Assembly (NCBI GenBank): GCA_002701645.1
Contig: NZWP01000003.1
Span: forward strand, 1-32,360
Direction: 5' to 3'
DNA length: 32,360 nucleotides
Origin: Fidelibacterota bacterium
Lineage (GTDB): Bacteria; Fidelibacterota; Marinisomatia; Marinisomatales; Marinisomataceae
Of this stretch, positions 17,754 to 28,224 are shown one piece after another. Both the position numbers and the translations under genes were made by a program. The notes beneath the pieces are model-generated. The model was not told the origin of the DNA, ran no database searches, and saw nothing but the letters and a program-made list of their open reading frames with translations. How positions within the stretch are numbered: the stretch's first letter is position 1; each line of letters starts with the position of its first letter.

Positions 17754-19171
17754 TTCTTATACTTACTAACAATAATAATCATAATAAAAGCGAAAATAAA
17801 GCTGCTTAATCTTTCAGTAACTATTGATTTTAAATATGGACTACTTCCCCAAATAAGAGTGGTAATAGCACCTGTAAACAGCCCTGAAATTACTCCTTCT
17901 CTCGTAGTTTTTTTCCACCATAAAGCTAATAATATTGCTGGACCAAATGAGGAACCAAGACCACTCCAAGCAAAGCTCACAATACTAAATATTGTATTGC
18001 CTGAATACTCAGAATACATTGCTACTATATAAGCAAATATTCCTAGTAATATCGTAATAATCCTTGTATTCAATAAGGTATCTGACTCCGTTCTTTTTTT
18101 AATGGCATTAATACCTAAATCTTCGCTAATAGCCGATGTAGATACTAATAATTGCGAATCTGCAGTAGACATCATTGCTGCTACCGCTCCAGAGATTAAT
18201 AAACCAGCTAACCAACCTGGCAATAAGGTTTGTGCTAATAAAGGCATAATAATTTCTGGATCTTTTCCAATAAAGAAATCTTCTCCGAAATAAGCCATTC
18301 CCACAATACCTATTAAAAATGCACCTGAAATTCCTGGAATAGCCCACATAGTAGCAATCCATCTAGCTTTTTTTACTTCTTTTACAGAACTGATTGCCAT
18401 ATACCTAATAAGCAGATGAGGTTGGCCAAAATAACCTAGCCCCCAACTTAATCCACCGGTAGCTACTGATAAGGCTGCAAGTCCTGTCATACCTGCGAAT
18501 AAAGAGCTTTTTGAAGGATCCTCACTTATCAATAGCTCAGATAATGGCCTTTCAAAAGATGACAATTCAATTAATCCGGCAATAGGTAAAATAACTAAAG
18601 TCCCTATCATTAAGATTCCTTGAAGAAGATCTGTCCATGCAACAGCTAGTAAGCCACCCATAATAGTATATAAAATGATTACAAATGCACCCAAGGTAAT
18701 TCCGTACAATGGATCAATTCCAAAAATTGTATTTAATATTTTTCCTGAACCATGAAACTGTGCAGATACATAGAAAGTAAAAAATATACCAATGATAATA
18801 GCGGATGTTAGTTTAATAATACCCGATGAATCATTAAATTTTTTATGAAGATATTCTGGAACAGTAAGCGCTTCATATTTTTCTGTCTCATATCTTAACT
18901 TTTCTGCAATTAAAAACCAGGATGAGATAATACCTAATGTAATACCAATCACTGCCCAAATTTCACCGTATCCGACGGCAATAGCAGCTCCTGGTAATCC
19001 TAAAATAAGCCATGCAGATTCTCCTGAAGCTCTTTCGGAAAAAGCTGTAACCCAAGGACCTAAACGTCTTCCAGCTAATAAAAAGTCTAATTGCGATGAA
19101 ATAAATCTGTTGGATAATAGACCTATAAAGACAATTAGTAGTAGATATAAAGTAAAAATGATTTCAATCAT
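17750..19171 (-). CDS. Sodium/proline symporter-like SSS transporter
   Basis: LAGRRLGPWVTAFSERASGESAWLILGLPGAAIAVG, GLGYFGQPHLLIRYMAISS and MMSTADSQLLVSTSAISED, typical of PutP. Confidence 0.9.
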   Translation of the reverse strand: MIEIIFTLYLLLIVFIGLLSNRFISSQLDFLLAGRRLGPWVTAFSERASGESAWLILGLPGAAIAVGYGEIWAVIGITLGIISSWFLIAEKLRYETEKYEALTVPEYLHKKFNDSSGIIKLTSAIIIGIFFTFYVSAQFHGSGKILNTIFGIDPLYGITLGAFVIILYTIMGGLLAVAWTDLLQGILMIGTLVILPIAGLIELSSFERPLSELLISEDPSKSSLFAGMTGLAALSVATGGLSWGLGYFGQPHLLIRYMAISSVKEVKKARWIATMWAIPGISGAFLIGIVGMAYFGEDFFIGKDPEIIMPLLAQTLLPGWLAGLLISGAVAAMMSTADSQLLVSTSAISEDLGINAIKKRTESDTLLNTRIITILLGIFAYIVAMYSEYSGNTIFSIVSFAWSGLGSSFGPAILLALWWKKTTREGVISGLFTGAITTLIWGSSPYLKSIVTERLSSFIFAFIMIIIVSKYKK

Positions 19172-19941
19172 AAGACTAAACTAATAATTATGCAGTACAA
19201 TCCAAACCAAGCAAAACTAAATCTTTCAAGAAATTTGATTAGGAATATTAAGCTAAAATATCCGAATACAAATGATGACAAAAACAAAACTAATCCTGAT
19301 TCAAAAGCAATCGCCTCAAAGCCATCAGAAAATAATACCTTATAAACAATTGATAGTAAAATCACAGGAACTGCCATAAAAAAAGCATATTGAATTATTT
19401 TCTTTTTTTCTAAACCAACGAACAGTCCATAACTAATGACCATTCCCGATCTTGATATTCCAGGAAGCATAGCAAGGGCCTGGAATAGACCTAAGAAAAG
19501 TGAAGTTTTATAATTCCATTTCCATGGTGCAGGATTTTCAAATATTGTAGATTTTTCCATTGAACCTCTTAAACCGCTTAGTGCAATCAAAAGTCCTCCA
19601 TTACACAATAAAGCAGTTTTAACAAAGTTATAATTAAAGAATATTTCCAAATCAAAAAATAGACCACATAAGACAGCAGGGATAGTAGATATGATAAGCA
19701 TTTTTAAAGTATGTATATGAAAAAAATCATCTGAATTCTTGTTTGAAAAAAACGTAGCTCTATAAAAAAGAATAATGCTAAATAGAGTGCCAAAATGCGC
19801 AATAATCTCCGCAGAAGCTCCTGCATTATTAATCCCTAAAAAATCTTCAAATAAAACTAAATGTCCTGAGCTACTTACAGGAAAAAACTCTGTTATACCT
19901 TGCACAAATCCTAAAATCAAATAATTCATTAATTCATTCAT
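19168..19941 (-). CDS. uppP: Undecaprenyl-diphosphatase (BacA/UppP family)
   Basis: GFVQGITEFFPVSSSGHLVLFEDFLG and LPGISRSGMVIS motifs. Confidence 0.95.
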   Translation of the reverse strand: MNELMNYLILGFVQGITEFFPVSSSGHLVLFEDFLGINNAGASAEIIAHFGTLFSIILFYRATFFSNKNSDDFFHIHTLKMLIISTIPAVLCGLFFDLEIFFNYNFVKTALLCNGGLLIALSGLRGSMEKSTIFENPAPWKWNYKTSLFLGLFQALAMLPGISRSGMVISYGLFVGLEKKKIIQYAFFMAVPVILLSIVYKVLFSDGFEAIAFESGLVLFLSSFVFGYFSLIFLIKFLERFSFAWFGLYCIIISLVL

Positions 19942-20560
19942 TGTAATAAATCCAACCTTTCATTCTTTTATCTGTTTTATCCCGTCTGTATGAATGATAA
20001 TTCAAATTATTATAAGTACATTCATTAATATCTGTAATATTACAAATACCATAAGAAGCAAATTTATCAATTGCAACTTCCTGTAAACTTAAAAAAATCT
20101 TTTCATCTTTTACTATGGAAAATTTAGAATCAAAATAAGACATTACATCATTTTGAACTTCAAAATTTTTTTGACTAATAGATGGTCCAATAAAGACTAT
20201 CATATCATCTAATTTAAAATGATTTTTCTTAAGCAATTCAATACTATTTTCAATAATGCCATCCCTTAATCCTCTCCATCCAGCATGGATAGCTCCAAAA
20301 AAAGATGCTTTCTTATCAAATAAAAAAATTGGCATGCAATCCGCTACTTTAATTTCTAAGGCAATATTCTTATTTGATGTAAATAAGGCATCAGTGGATT
20401 GATATATTTTGCTACTTCCCTCTATAAAATTAACGTTGTTAGAATGTGTCTGACCCATACTTACAATAGTATTACTTTCTAGTGATGGTAATTGATTGTC
20501 CGTGTTAAATATTATGTTAAGATTTTTTATATGAATTTTTTTTGAATAATCAATCCACAT
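19934..20560 (-). CDS. pgeF: Peptidoglycan editing factor PgeF (YfiH/laccase-domain family)
   Basis: QTHSNNV, ADCMPIFLFD, AIHAGWRGLRDGI, IGPSISQKNFEV. Confidence 0.93.
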   Translation of the reverse strand: MWIDYSKKIHIKNLNIIFNTDNQLPSLESNTIVSMGQTHSNNVNFIEGSSKIYQSTDALFTSNKNIALEIKVADCMPIFLFDKKASFFGAIHAGWRGLRDGIIENSIELLKKNHFKLDDMIVFIGPSISQKNFEVQNDVMSYFDSKFSIVKDEKIFLSLQEVAIDKFASYGICNITDINECTYNNLNYHSYRRDKTDKRMKGWIYYNE

Positions 20561-20566
20561 AAAATA

Positions 20567-22381
20567 CTATTCAGTTACTACGTTCGTTTTGATAATGCGC
20601 TTATTTGAATATTGTAAGATATTGACACCTTGATTTATCATACCCGAACTAAAATCAAATGATCTAGTATTAGAAACTTTATTTGGCTTATCTTCATTGA
20701 AGAAAAAGAAGCTGTTACTCTCGTTCTCAATGTCAATAATAAATTGAGCAAAATCTAAGCCATAATGAAATAGATTATTTAGCTTAGAGTCATAATCAAA
20801 CTCATTCCCAATCCTGTAATTAGGTCTAAAGGTACTAACAAAATACATTCCTGATATATGGGCAGAAATAGTCTCTTGATTAATAAAATCTAAATCTAGC
20901 CATAAGTCATTTCCAAGTAACTGAGTTTGAAGATTCGATAAGGAAACTTGCGCAGCAACATATGTTAATCCTTCATCTGCTAATGGAAAGAAAATGCCAT
21001 CAATAGACTCTAAAATAACTTTTGTAGAATCAATGCTTTCATCTTCTTGTATATCAAAAATATCATAAACTTCATCGGCTTCTACATCAAACATTGAATC
21101 TAAGATATTGATATCAACGCCTAAGAATTCTTGATATTCATCTTGAGCATTAATCTCCCAGGCAATCTCTCGTAGGTTTTTAAATAAATCTCTTAAATCT
21201 ATGGGGTCTGTATTCTCGTACCATTGAATAGAAACAGGTTCTTTATTGAGCCTATCCATTTCTTTTAAAAAAGAATCTACCTCATCAATTCCTTCTTTAG
21301 TTCTTGGAGCGATAATTGCTACTTTTTCTAAATTAAGATTATTAACTACATGATTAGCTAAAACTTGATTCTTAACATCTAATGATGAATCTAATAAATA
21401 AACATTTTTATTAATTGAATGAATGCTTTCATTATTGGAATTTGGTGCAAAAATAGGGACATCAGAATTAGATAATGCCGTTGCAGCAGATATCAAGTTT
21501 TCATCTGAAAAAGGTCCAATAATAGCGTCTACCTTATAAAAATTTATTAAATCATTGCATGCACGCACAGTGTTCAATTGTTTTCCATAATTATCGATAA
21601 CAATAAATTGAATTTTATTTTTATTATTTGATAATTCATTCCCTTCCTTCAGTCCAGATAAGAATGCTTTAGCCTGTGTTGCATTTTCACCAGACAGTGG
21701 TAGTACTACTCCCATCTTCAGTCCAAATGAATTATTATTTGAAATATTCTTCTTAAGATATCGATGAGAAGATCTTAATTCTCTTGGTAGCATATTATAA
21801 TCAATTGAAGAAAACACATCTTTCAAATCATTCGAACTATTTCTTGCCATAGAAAAAGATTGTGCTAGCATTAAGATATTGATATTGATAGGATTATCTT
21901 CCGTTAATAATAGTAAACCAATGTGTTGCTCATCTAATTCCATTCTAACTAATTTTTTAAGTCGTTGATGAATACGTTTATTCGATCTTAAATCAACATT
22001 GCTTTTGTTAGCAAATAAATAGTATTCAAAGGATTTATCAAAAAATCCTATCTCTGAAAAAATATCTCCCATTTCTATATGATAAATTGTTTGAAGATTA
22101 GGCTCTAGCATACTAGAGTTAATATCTTTGCTTACTGATAATGCTTTTTTTAAATCTCCATTACCATGAGAAGCTTTCATTTTTAATACTAAGGCATGAT
22201 TTAAAAGAATAGATTCAGAAAAATCATTTTTCTCGATTCTAGCAATTGCACTATTAAATTTTTTACTATTAATCTCATCTACAGCTTTGTTTAATTCTAG
22301 CTTAAGATAATCATCGTTAGAATTTTGAGCTATTACTAGTGAGATAAACAGAATAAAAAGTATTTTTCTCATAGGATTCAT
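20567..22381 (-). CDS. Secreted TPR plus type-1 periplasmic-binding-fold protein (LpoA/LivJ-like)
   Basis: Signal peptide; helical TPR-like N-terminal third; then GLKMGVVLPLSGENATQAKAFLSGLKEG...VDAIIGPFSDENLISAATALSNSDVPIFAPNSN. Confidence 0.8.
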   Translation of the reverse strand: MNPMRKILFILFISLVIAQNSNDDYLKLELNKAVDEINSKKFNSAIARIEKNDFSESILLNHALVLKMKASHGNGDLKKALSVSKDINSSMLEPNLQTIYHIEMGDIFSEIGFFDKSFEYYLFANKSNVDLRSNKRIHQRLKKLVRMELDEQHIGLLLLTEDNPININILMLAQSFSMARNSSNDLKDVFSSIDYNMLPRELRSSHRYLKKNISNNNSFGLKMGVVLPLSGENATQAKAFLSGLKEGNELSNNKNKIQFIVIDNYGKQLNTVRACNDLINFYKVDAIIGPFSDENLISAATALSNSDVPIFAPNSNNESIHSINKNVYLLDSSLDVKNQVLANHVVNNLNLEKVAIIAPRTKEGIDEVDSFLKEMDRLNKEPVSIQWYENTDPIDLRDLFKNLREIAWEINAQDEYQEFLGVDINILDSMFDVEADEVYDIFDIQEDESIDSTKVILESIDGIFFPLADEGLTYVAAQVSLSNLQTQLLGNDLWLDLDFINQETISAHISGMYFVSTFRPNYRIGNEFDYDSKLNNLFHYGLDFAQFIIDIENESNSFFFFNEDKPNKVSNTRSFDFSSGMINQGVNILQYSNKRIIKTNVVTE

Positions 22382-22391
22382 TATAAAAATA

Positions 22392-22718
<327 letters not shown>

Positions 22719-23141
22719 CTATCTTGATTTCTTTTTAACCGGATCTCCGTCTTTGTACACAACTTTTTCTAAAACTTTTCCGTTGGGCTTATAAAAAGTG
22801 ATAAGACCGTCTAAGTCCCCTTTTCTATAATTAACTTGAACATAAATTTCACCATTTTCATGGTAAAAAGTATAAGATCCGTCTAATGCTCCATTTTTGT
22901 ATGTTGCATCAGTACGAATCTGTCCATTTTCATAATAATCTTTATAGATACCATGATTCATATTCCCTTTTACGGTACGCTCTATCTTAATACTGATATT
23001 ATGGTCATCGTAGTACTCTTTAATAATTCTTGTTTCCGTATTATTATTAAGAGTACCAAACACAGTTCCCTCTGAACTCATTTGTTGCTGTGAATAAAGA
23101 AAGGATAAAAAGAACATTGAAAATATTAATATTTTATTCAT
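22719..23141 (-). CDS. Secreted MORN-repeat (YwqK-like) protein
   Basis: Signal peptide plus repeats GIYKDYYENGQIRTDATYKNGALDGSYTFYHENGEIYVQVNYRKGDLDGLITFYKPNGKV. Confidence 0.88.
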   Translation of the reverse strand: MNKILIFSMFFLSFLYSQQQMSSEGTVFGTLNNNTETRIIKEYYDDHNISIKIERTVKGNMNHGIYKDYYENGQIRTDATYKNGALDGSYTFYHENGEIYVQVNYRKGDLDGLITFYKPNGKVLEKVVYKDGDPVKKKSR

Positions 23142-23147
23142 TTGAAT

Positions 23148-23363
23148 CTAATCTACTTTCAATTTTTGATATAAGGTAATTATTCCATAGAAAAACCAGA
23201 CTACAACGACTCCCCACCATAATGCAAAAAACCAATCATTTTTTTCTGTTCCATTCCATTGTAGCCATTCAAAAACAAATCCTTCTACAAACAAATCAAA
23301 AGATAGGAGAGCAAAAAAACCAAATACCCAAATTAAAAAGAAATATAAAGTCTTCTTATTCAA
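23148..23363 (-). CDS. Small two-TM membrane protein of unknown function
   Basis: 71-aa ORF in tight register with its neighbours (8-bp overlap with glmS, 6-bp gap downstream); two hydrophobic segments rich in Trp/Phe. Confidence 0.65.
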   Translation of the reverse strand: MNKKTLYFFLIWVFGFFALLSFDLFVEGFVFEWLQWNGTEKNDWFFALWWGVVVVWFFYGIITLYQKLKVD

Positions 23364-25200
23364 CAGTCACAGATTTTGCAAGATTTCTTGGTTGATCTAC
23401 ATCACAACCCTTAGCTACAGCAATAAAGAATGCAAACAATTGCAGTACAATTGTTGCTAAAATTAAAAATAGATAAGAATTTGTTTTTGGTAATACGATT
23501 AAGTCGTCGCTCAAACTCTCTAAAGTTTTTGATTTATGATTTGTTATAACAATAACTTTACCTTTTCTAGATTTAATTTCTTCTATATTTGAAAGAATTT
23601 TATGGTAGGTACGATCTTTCGGTACTATAAAAACTGTCGGCATATTTTTGTCTATTAATGCAATTGGACCATGTTTCATCTCAGCCGCAGGATAGCCTTC
23701 TGCATGTATATAAGATATTTCTTTTAACTTCAGAGCTCCTTCTAAAGCAATAGGGAAATTTAGTCCTCTTCCTAAATAAAGAAAACCTGAAGCTTCTTTA
23801 TACTTCACTGCTATTTTCTTAATAGTATCTTCCATCATTAATACAGATTTTATTCGTTTAACTAAATCATATTCATCTTTAATATGATTAACTAAGCTAA
23901 GCTTGGATATTGTTCTTTTACTATATGCTAATTTTAAAGCAAATAGGTACAATACAGATATTTGTCCAGTGAAAGCTTTAGTAGATGCAACACCAATCTC
24001 ATGTCCACATCTTGTAAAGACTCCACAATCGGTGATTCTAGATATTGAACTTCCAGCGACATTACATATACCAATTGTTAATGCTCCTACATCTTTTGCT
24101 TTATTAATAGCAGCTAAAGTATCAGCAGTTTCTCCTGATTGTGATATACCTATAACGATAGTTTTCTTATTAATTAAGCTAGTGTTATATCTAAACTCAG
24201 ATGCATATTCTACATGCACTGGCACTCGCGCAAACTTCTCAATTAATTTTTTTCCTATAAGACCTGCATGCCAAGAAGTTCCACATGCAGTAATATAAAT
24301 TCTGTCAGCATTTTTTATATCTTTCCAATAATCAGATAAACCGCTTAATAGAATATCATCTTTAAGAGCTCTTCCTCTAAATGTATTTAAAATAGTATCA
24401 GATTGTTCATGAATCTCTTTGTGCATGAAATAATCGAAATTACCTTTTTCAAGATCGTCGATTTTAATATCTATTGTTTCTATTTTCTTTGGTAAAACTA
24501 AATTTTTATTAACTGATTTGATTTCATATTTTTCTTTATTAATAACAATCATTTCGCCTTCATTAAGATAAATAATTTTTTTAGTATGCTTGATTATAGG
24601 AGATATATCACTTGCTATAAAAAATTCTCCTTGTTTTAATCCTAGAACTAAAGGACTTCCTTTTCTTGCAGCTATCATCATTTCTGGAAAATCAATATTT
24701 AATACTACAATCCCATATGCGCCGTCTACTCTCTGTAAAGCTGCGCGAACTGACTCTTCAAAACTTAGTTTTCCTTGGTTATAAAAATATCCAATTAACT
24801 GAACTAAAACTTCTGTATCAGTATCTGATTTAAATTGGATTTTCTTTGATAAAAGAAATTTTTTAATAGAATTATAATTTTCGATAATACCATTATGCAC
24901 CAATGTAATTTTTTTACTTTGGTCTATATGCGGATGCGCATTTTTGTGATTTGGCTCTCCGTGAGTAGCCCATCGCGTATGAGAAATTCCTATTGTAGAA
25001 AAATCTTTAGATATTTTCTTTGTATTAATGGCTTCTTGAAGCTCTTTTACTTTTCCAGCACGTTTAGTAATAGAAATCTTGCTATCAAAAAGACAAGCTA
25101 TTCCAGCAGAATCATATCCACGGTATTCTAGTCTCTTCAGACCGTCCAATAGAATTGGATGACAATCTTTATTTCCCTTATAAGCAACTATTCCACACAT
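23356..25200 (-). CDS. glmS: Glutamine--fructose-6-phosphate aminotransferase
   Basis: MCGIVAYKGNKDCHPILLDGLKRLEYRGYDSAGIA; SQSGETADTLAA; C-terminal LAKSVTVE. Confidence 0.98.
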   Translation of the reverse strand: MCGIVAYKGNKDCHPILLDGLKRLEYRGYDSAGIACLFDSKISITKRAGKVKELQEAINTKKISKDFSTIGISHTRWATHGEPNHKNAHPHIDQSKKITLVHNGIIENYNSIKKFLLSKKIQFKSDTDTEVLVQLIGYFYNQGKLSFEESVRAALQRVDGAYGIVVLNIDFPEMMIAARKGSPLVLGLKQGEFFIASDISPIIKHTKKIIYLNEGEMIVINKEKYEIKSVNKNLVLPKKIETIDIKIDDLEKGNFDYFMHKEIHEQSDTILNTFRGRALKDDILLSGLSDYWKDIKNADRIYITACGTSWHAGLIGKKLIEKFARVPVHVEYASEFRYNTSLINKKTIVIGISQSGETADTLAAINKAKDVGALTIGICNVAGSSISRITDCGVFTRCGHEIGVASTKAFTGQISVLYLFALKLAYSKRTISKLSLVNHIKDEYDLVKRIKSVLMMEDTIKKIAVKYKEASGFLYLGRGLNFPIALEGALKLKEISYIHAEGYPAAEMKHGPIALIDKNMPTVFIVPKDRTYHKILSNIEEIKSRKGKVIVITNHKSKTLESLSDDLIVLPKTNSYLFLILATIVLQLFAFFIAVAKGCDVDQPRNLAKSVTVE

Positions 25201-25214
25201 AATTTCCCAATATA

Positions 25215-26078
25215 TTAAGTAATACTATTATTATCCTCTTTTTTAATAACCTGTGAACCAGGAGGATTGAAAAAATATGCTAAAGCTTCTTTGATGCTAT
25301 TTGCATTATACATATCACGAAACAATGATTGCCATTCCATAAAAGTTATCTTTACTGGATCATATGTTTCAACATTCTTCACTAAACCATATTTAACTGG
25401 TGCACGTTCTGGTTCAAAAGTACCAAAAATTCGATCCCAAATTATAAACACATTACCATAATTCTTATCAATATACTCTGGATTAGAACCATGGTGAACA
25501 CGATGATGAGATGGGGTATTAAAAATCCATTCTACAGGACCAAGAGTTCTAATCATTTGTGTATGCCCAACTACTCCCCAAAGAGTACTCAAGACACCAC
25601 ATACCGCAATCATAGTCGGGTCTAAACCCATTAATGGTAAAACAATAAAAAAAGGTATTTTAGAGATAGGTCCAAACCAAGCTTGTCGGAAAGAAACAGC
25701 AAAATTCATCTCTTCGCTTGAATGGTGACTCATGTGCACTGCCCAAAGAAAACGACTACGGTGAGACAAGCGATGGTAAAAATAGAAAACTAAATCAATT
25801 AATATAATAGTCATAAGCCAGAGAGACCAAGTTGGTAGGGTTCCAATTAAGTCAATAATACGAAATTGATAAAGATAGAAATGCAGACCTAAAGTACCGC
25901 CTTTTATTAATACATGCGTCACCATATTACCTACTAAAAGACCGATAGTAGCTAAAGTATCACCTACATTATAATATCCTTTTTGCTTCCAATGTGAGAA
26001 AATCGCCTCAATTACTATTAATAATAATACTAGTGGCGCTCCAAGAGCAAAAGCTTCATTGACTGTTATAGAAGACAT
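25215..26078 (-). CDS. Sterol desaturase / fatty acid hydroxylase superfamily protein
   Basis: Histidine motifs HRLSH, HMSHH and HHRVHH in a polytopic protein. Confidence 0.93.
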   Translation of the reverse strand: MSSITVNEAFALGAPLVLLLIVIEAIFSHWKQKGYYNVGDTLATIGLLVGNMVTHVLIKGGTLGLHFYLYQFRIIDLIGTLPTWSLWLMTIILIDLVFYFYHRLSHRSRFLWAVHMSHHSSEEMNFAVSFRQAWFGPISKIPFFIVLPLMGLDPTMIAVCGVLSTLWGVVGHTQMIRTLGPVEWIFNTPSHHRVHHGSNPEYIDKNYGNVFIIWDRIFGTFEPERAPVKYGLVKNVETYDPVKITFMEWQSLFRDMYNANSIKEALAYFFNPPGSQVIKKEDNNSIT

Positions 26079-26080
26079 AA

Positions 26081-26566
26081 TTATTTATCTTTTACTAAAT
26101 TTAAGGTCATTTTTACGTTTCCCCTATCACCGTATTTATCAGAATCTAGTGCTATTTCTTTGAACCCATATTTGTCATATAAGTTCCTTGCAATAATCAA
26201 GGAACTATTAGTAATTAAAACGATTTTCAATGCATTATTTTCTTTTGCGAAATTAATACACTGATCCATCAATTGATTAGCTACTCCAAGTCTGCGACAT
26301 TCTTGTGCTACCGTCATTTTTGCTAACTCAAATATTCTATTATTCATATATACCATTGCGGCAGTAGCAATTACCTTATCATTTTTAATAGCAAAAAAAA
26401 CTTCTCCTCCCTTATCAATAATATATTTCCCAGGATTAGATAGGTCATTTATATCTGACTCCTCTAATTGCCAAGATTCTTCAATCCATTCTTTATTTAA
26501 GGCATAAAAATCTGATATATATTCTTTTTTAAATGATTCAATTGATATGCGATCTTCTTTATGCAT
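26081..26566 (-). CDS. GNAT-family N-acetyltransferase
   Basis: AKMTVAQECRRLGVANQLMDQCINFAKENNALKIVLITNSSLIIARNLYDKYGF. Confidence 0.92.
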   Translation of the reverse strand: MHKEDRISIESFKKEYISDFYALNKEWIEESWQLEESDINDLSNPGKYIIDKGGEVFFAIKNDKVIATAAMVYMNNRIFELAKMTVAQECRRLGVANQLMDQCINFAKENNALKIVLITNSSLIIARNLYDKYGFKEIALDSDKYGDRGNVKMTLNLVKDK

Positions 26567-26571
26567 AATGA

Positions 26572-28224
26572 TCAGTTTGGCCAGTATATATATTCATCGC
26601 CTTTTTCATATTTTTCACCTGTATGCTTATCAATTAATATTGGGGCATTAATAGCGCTTGGCCATAACGGCTCTACTTGCTCTAAGTTATGTGTATCGAG
26701 TAGCGCTTCTAATAATTGTACTTTTTCTGGATAGTCAGCAGCGACATTATTTTGTTCAGTTGGATCTTGTTCAAGATGAAACAACCACTTGTTATTAGGT
26801 TTATTTGTTCTAATCAATTTCCAGCCTTGATGGAGTACAGTCTGCTGATGTCCTTGTCTCCAAAATAAAGTTTCATGAAGTATACCTTTCTTGTCTCCAG
26901 TGATAAAAGGTAAAAAATCTACTCCGTCTAATGTTCTATCATTAGGAAGATCGGCATTTGCTGCAGCTACAATGGTATGAAAAATATCATTATGATGTAC
27001 TGCGGGCATAAATTTCGTTCCAGCTTTAATTTGATTAGGCCACTTAGCCATAAATGGAATATGCATCCCTCCTTCAAAATGGGTCAGCTTCCACCCACGA
27101 TAAGGTTTATTGATATCAGCAAGTTCGATATAACTCGCTCCTCCATTATCGCTGGTAACAATAATCAAGGTATTGTCTGTTAATCCATTTTCTTCTAATG
27201 CATCAACGATGCGTCCTACACTTCTATCTAATGCCTTAATCATACCAGAGTAGACTTGCAAATTATGCCCCTGAGTATGATGGCTAATAGATTCAACATC
27301 GCTTTTTAAAGCTTGCAATGGATTATGAACTGCCCAATGAGCTAAATACAGAAAGAAGGGTTGATGTTTATTTTTTTCTATTACTTGAATTGCTTCATCG
27401 GTGTAATAATCAGTAAGATATCCTCCTGGTGCAAAACTCGGACTTTTATTAAATGATGCACTAAATTGAGATCTAGACCAAATCATTTTATCGACAGGAT
27501 GATCAAATTTTGAATTAACAACATTTTTATCATTTTCAGGTAAATAAAGTCCTCCATCCAAAAGCAAACTATCATCAAATCCTTGATCATTAGGATGGCT
27601 GCCATCTATTCGTCCTAAATGCCATTTTCCAACATGGGCTGTATAATAACCTGCATCCTGTAATGCTTCAGCAATAGTAATCTCTTCAGTGGGAAGACCT
27701 GCACTAAAGACATGTTTTGACACTGTGGCAATATTTTGATCTATCTCTGATTTAAGCTCTGGATTCTCAATCTCATTTATCCATTTGAACAATGTAAAAG
27801 CACCTGGAAAAAGTGGGGTAAATTCAAATCCAAATCGGGTGGAATAACGCCCGGTCATAATAGATGCTCTTGATGGAGCACATATTGCATTGGCTGCATA
27901 TCCATTTTCAAAAAGAACACCTTCATATGCAATTTGATCAATATTAGGAGTCATTAAAGAGCCGCTTCCTGCTCCTCCGTTGTAAAGCGAGATATCATTA
28001 AATCCTAGATCATCTGCAAGAATTAAAATGATATTAGGCCTTGTATCCAATGTTTTATTTTCAAGAGAAGGGCCTTCTTGCCAATTGGAAGATCCTACAG
28101 ATAGAACTGGCTTTACAATATTTAAAATTTTGGGAAGTGCCCAGACAGTAATATTAACTCTATTCTGCCAAGCTACAAGCCCCATGAATAATATAAAAAG
28201 TATACTAACTGTAATTTTTTTCAT
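26572..28224 (-). CDS. Secreted sulfatase (Cys-type, formylglycine-dependent); start at 28224 preferred over 28242
   Basis: RPNIILILADDLGFNDISLYNGG and catalytic C-A-P-S-R (NAICAPSRASIMTGRYSTRFG); signal peptide starts at MKKITVSILFILFMG. Confidence 0.95.
   Translation of the reverse strand: MKKITVSILFILFMGLVAWQNRVNITVWALPKILNIVKPVLSVGSSNWQEGPSLENKTLDTRPNIILILADDLGFNDISLYNGGAGSGSLMTPNIDQIAYEGVLFENGYAANAICAPSRASIMTGRYSTRFGFEFTPLFPGAFTLFKWINEIENPELKSEIDQNIATVSKHVFSAGLPTEEITIAEALQDAGYYTAHVGKWHLGRIDGSHPNDQGFDDSLLLDGGLYLPENDKNVVNSKFDHPVDKMIWSRSQFSASFNKSPSFAPGGYLTDYYTDEAIQVIEKNKHQPFFLYLAHWAVHNPLQALKSDVESISHHTQGHNLQVYSGMIKALDRSVGRIVDALEENGLTDNTLIIVTSDNGGASYIELADINKPYRGWKLTHFEGGMHIPFMAKWPNQIKAGTKFMPAVHHNDIFHTIVAAANADLPNDRTLDGVDFLPFITGDKKGILHETLFWRQGHQQTVLHQGWKLIRTNKPNNKWLFHLEQDPTEQNNVAADYPEKVQLLEALLDTHNLEQVEPLWPSAINAPILIDKHTGEKYEKGDEYIYWPN

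Noticed and set aside
18126-18362. 78-aa minus-strand ORF within the PutP-like gene
   Set aside because: Out-of-frame overlap with a strong SSS-family CDS; odd Cys/Tyr-rich composition.
20567-22381. Branched-chain amino acid ABC transporter binding protein
   Set aside because: No permease or ATPase genes nearby and a TPR-like N-terminal extension; LpoA-like layout fits better.
22719-23141. Possible toxin-antitoxin component (YwqK-like MORN proteins are sometimes labelled antitoxin)
   Set aside because: Has a signal peptide and MORN repeats and no toxin partner; the neighbour is a DUF6122-like membrane protein.
23903-24298. 131-aa plus-strand ORF inside glmS
   Set aside because: Lies wholly antisense to the well-supported glmS; no recognisable domain, composition of a shadow frame.
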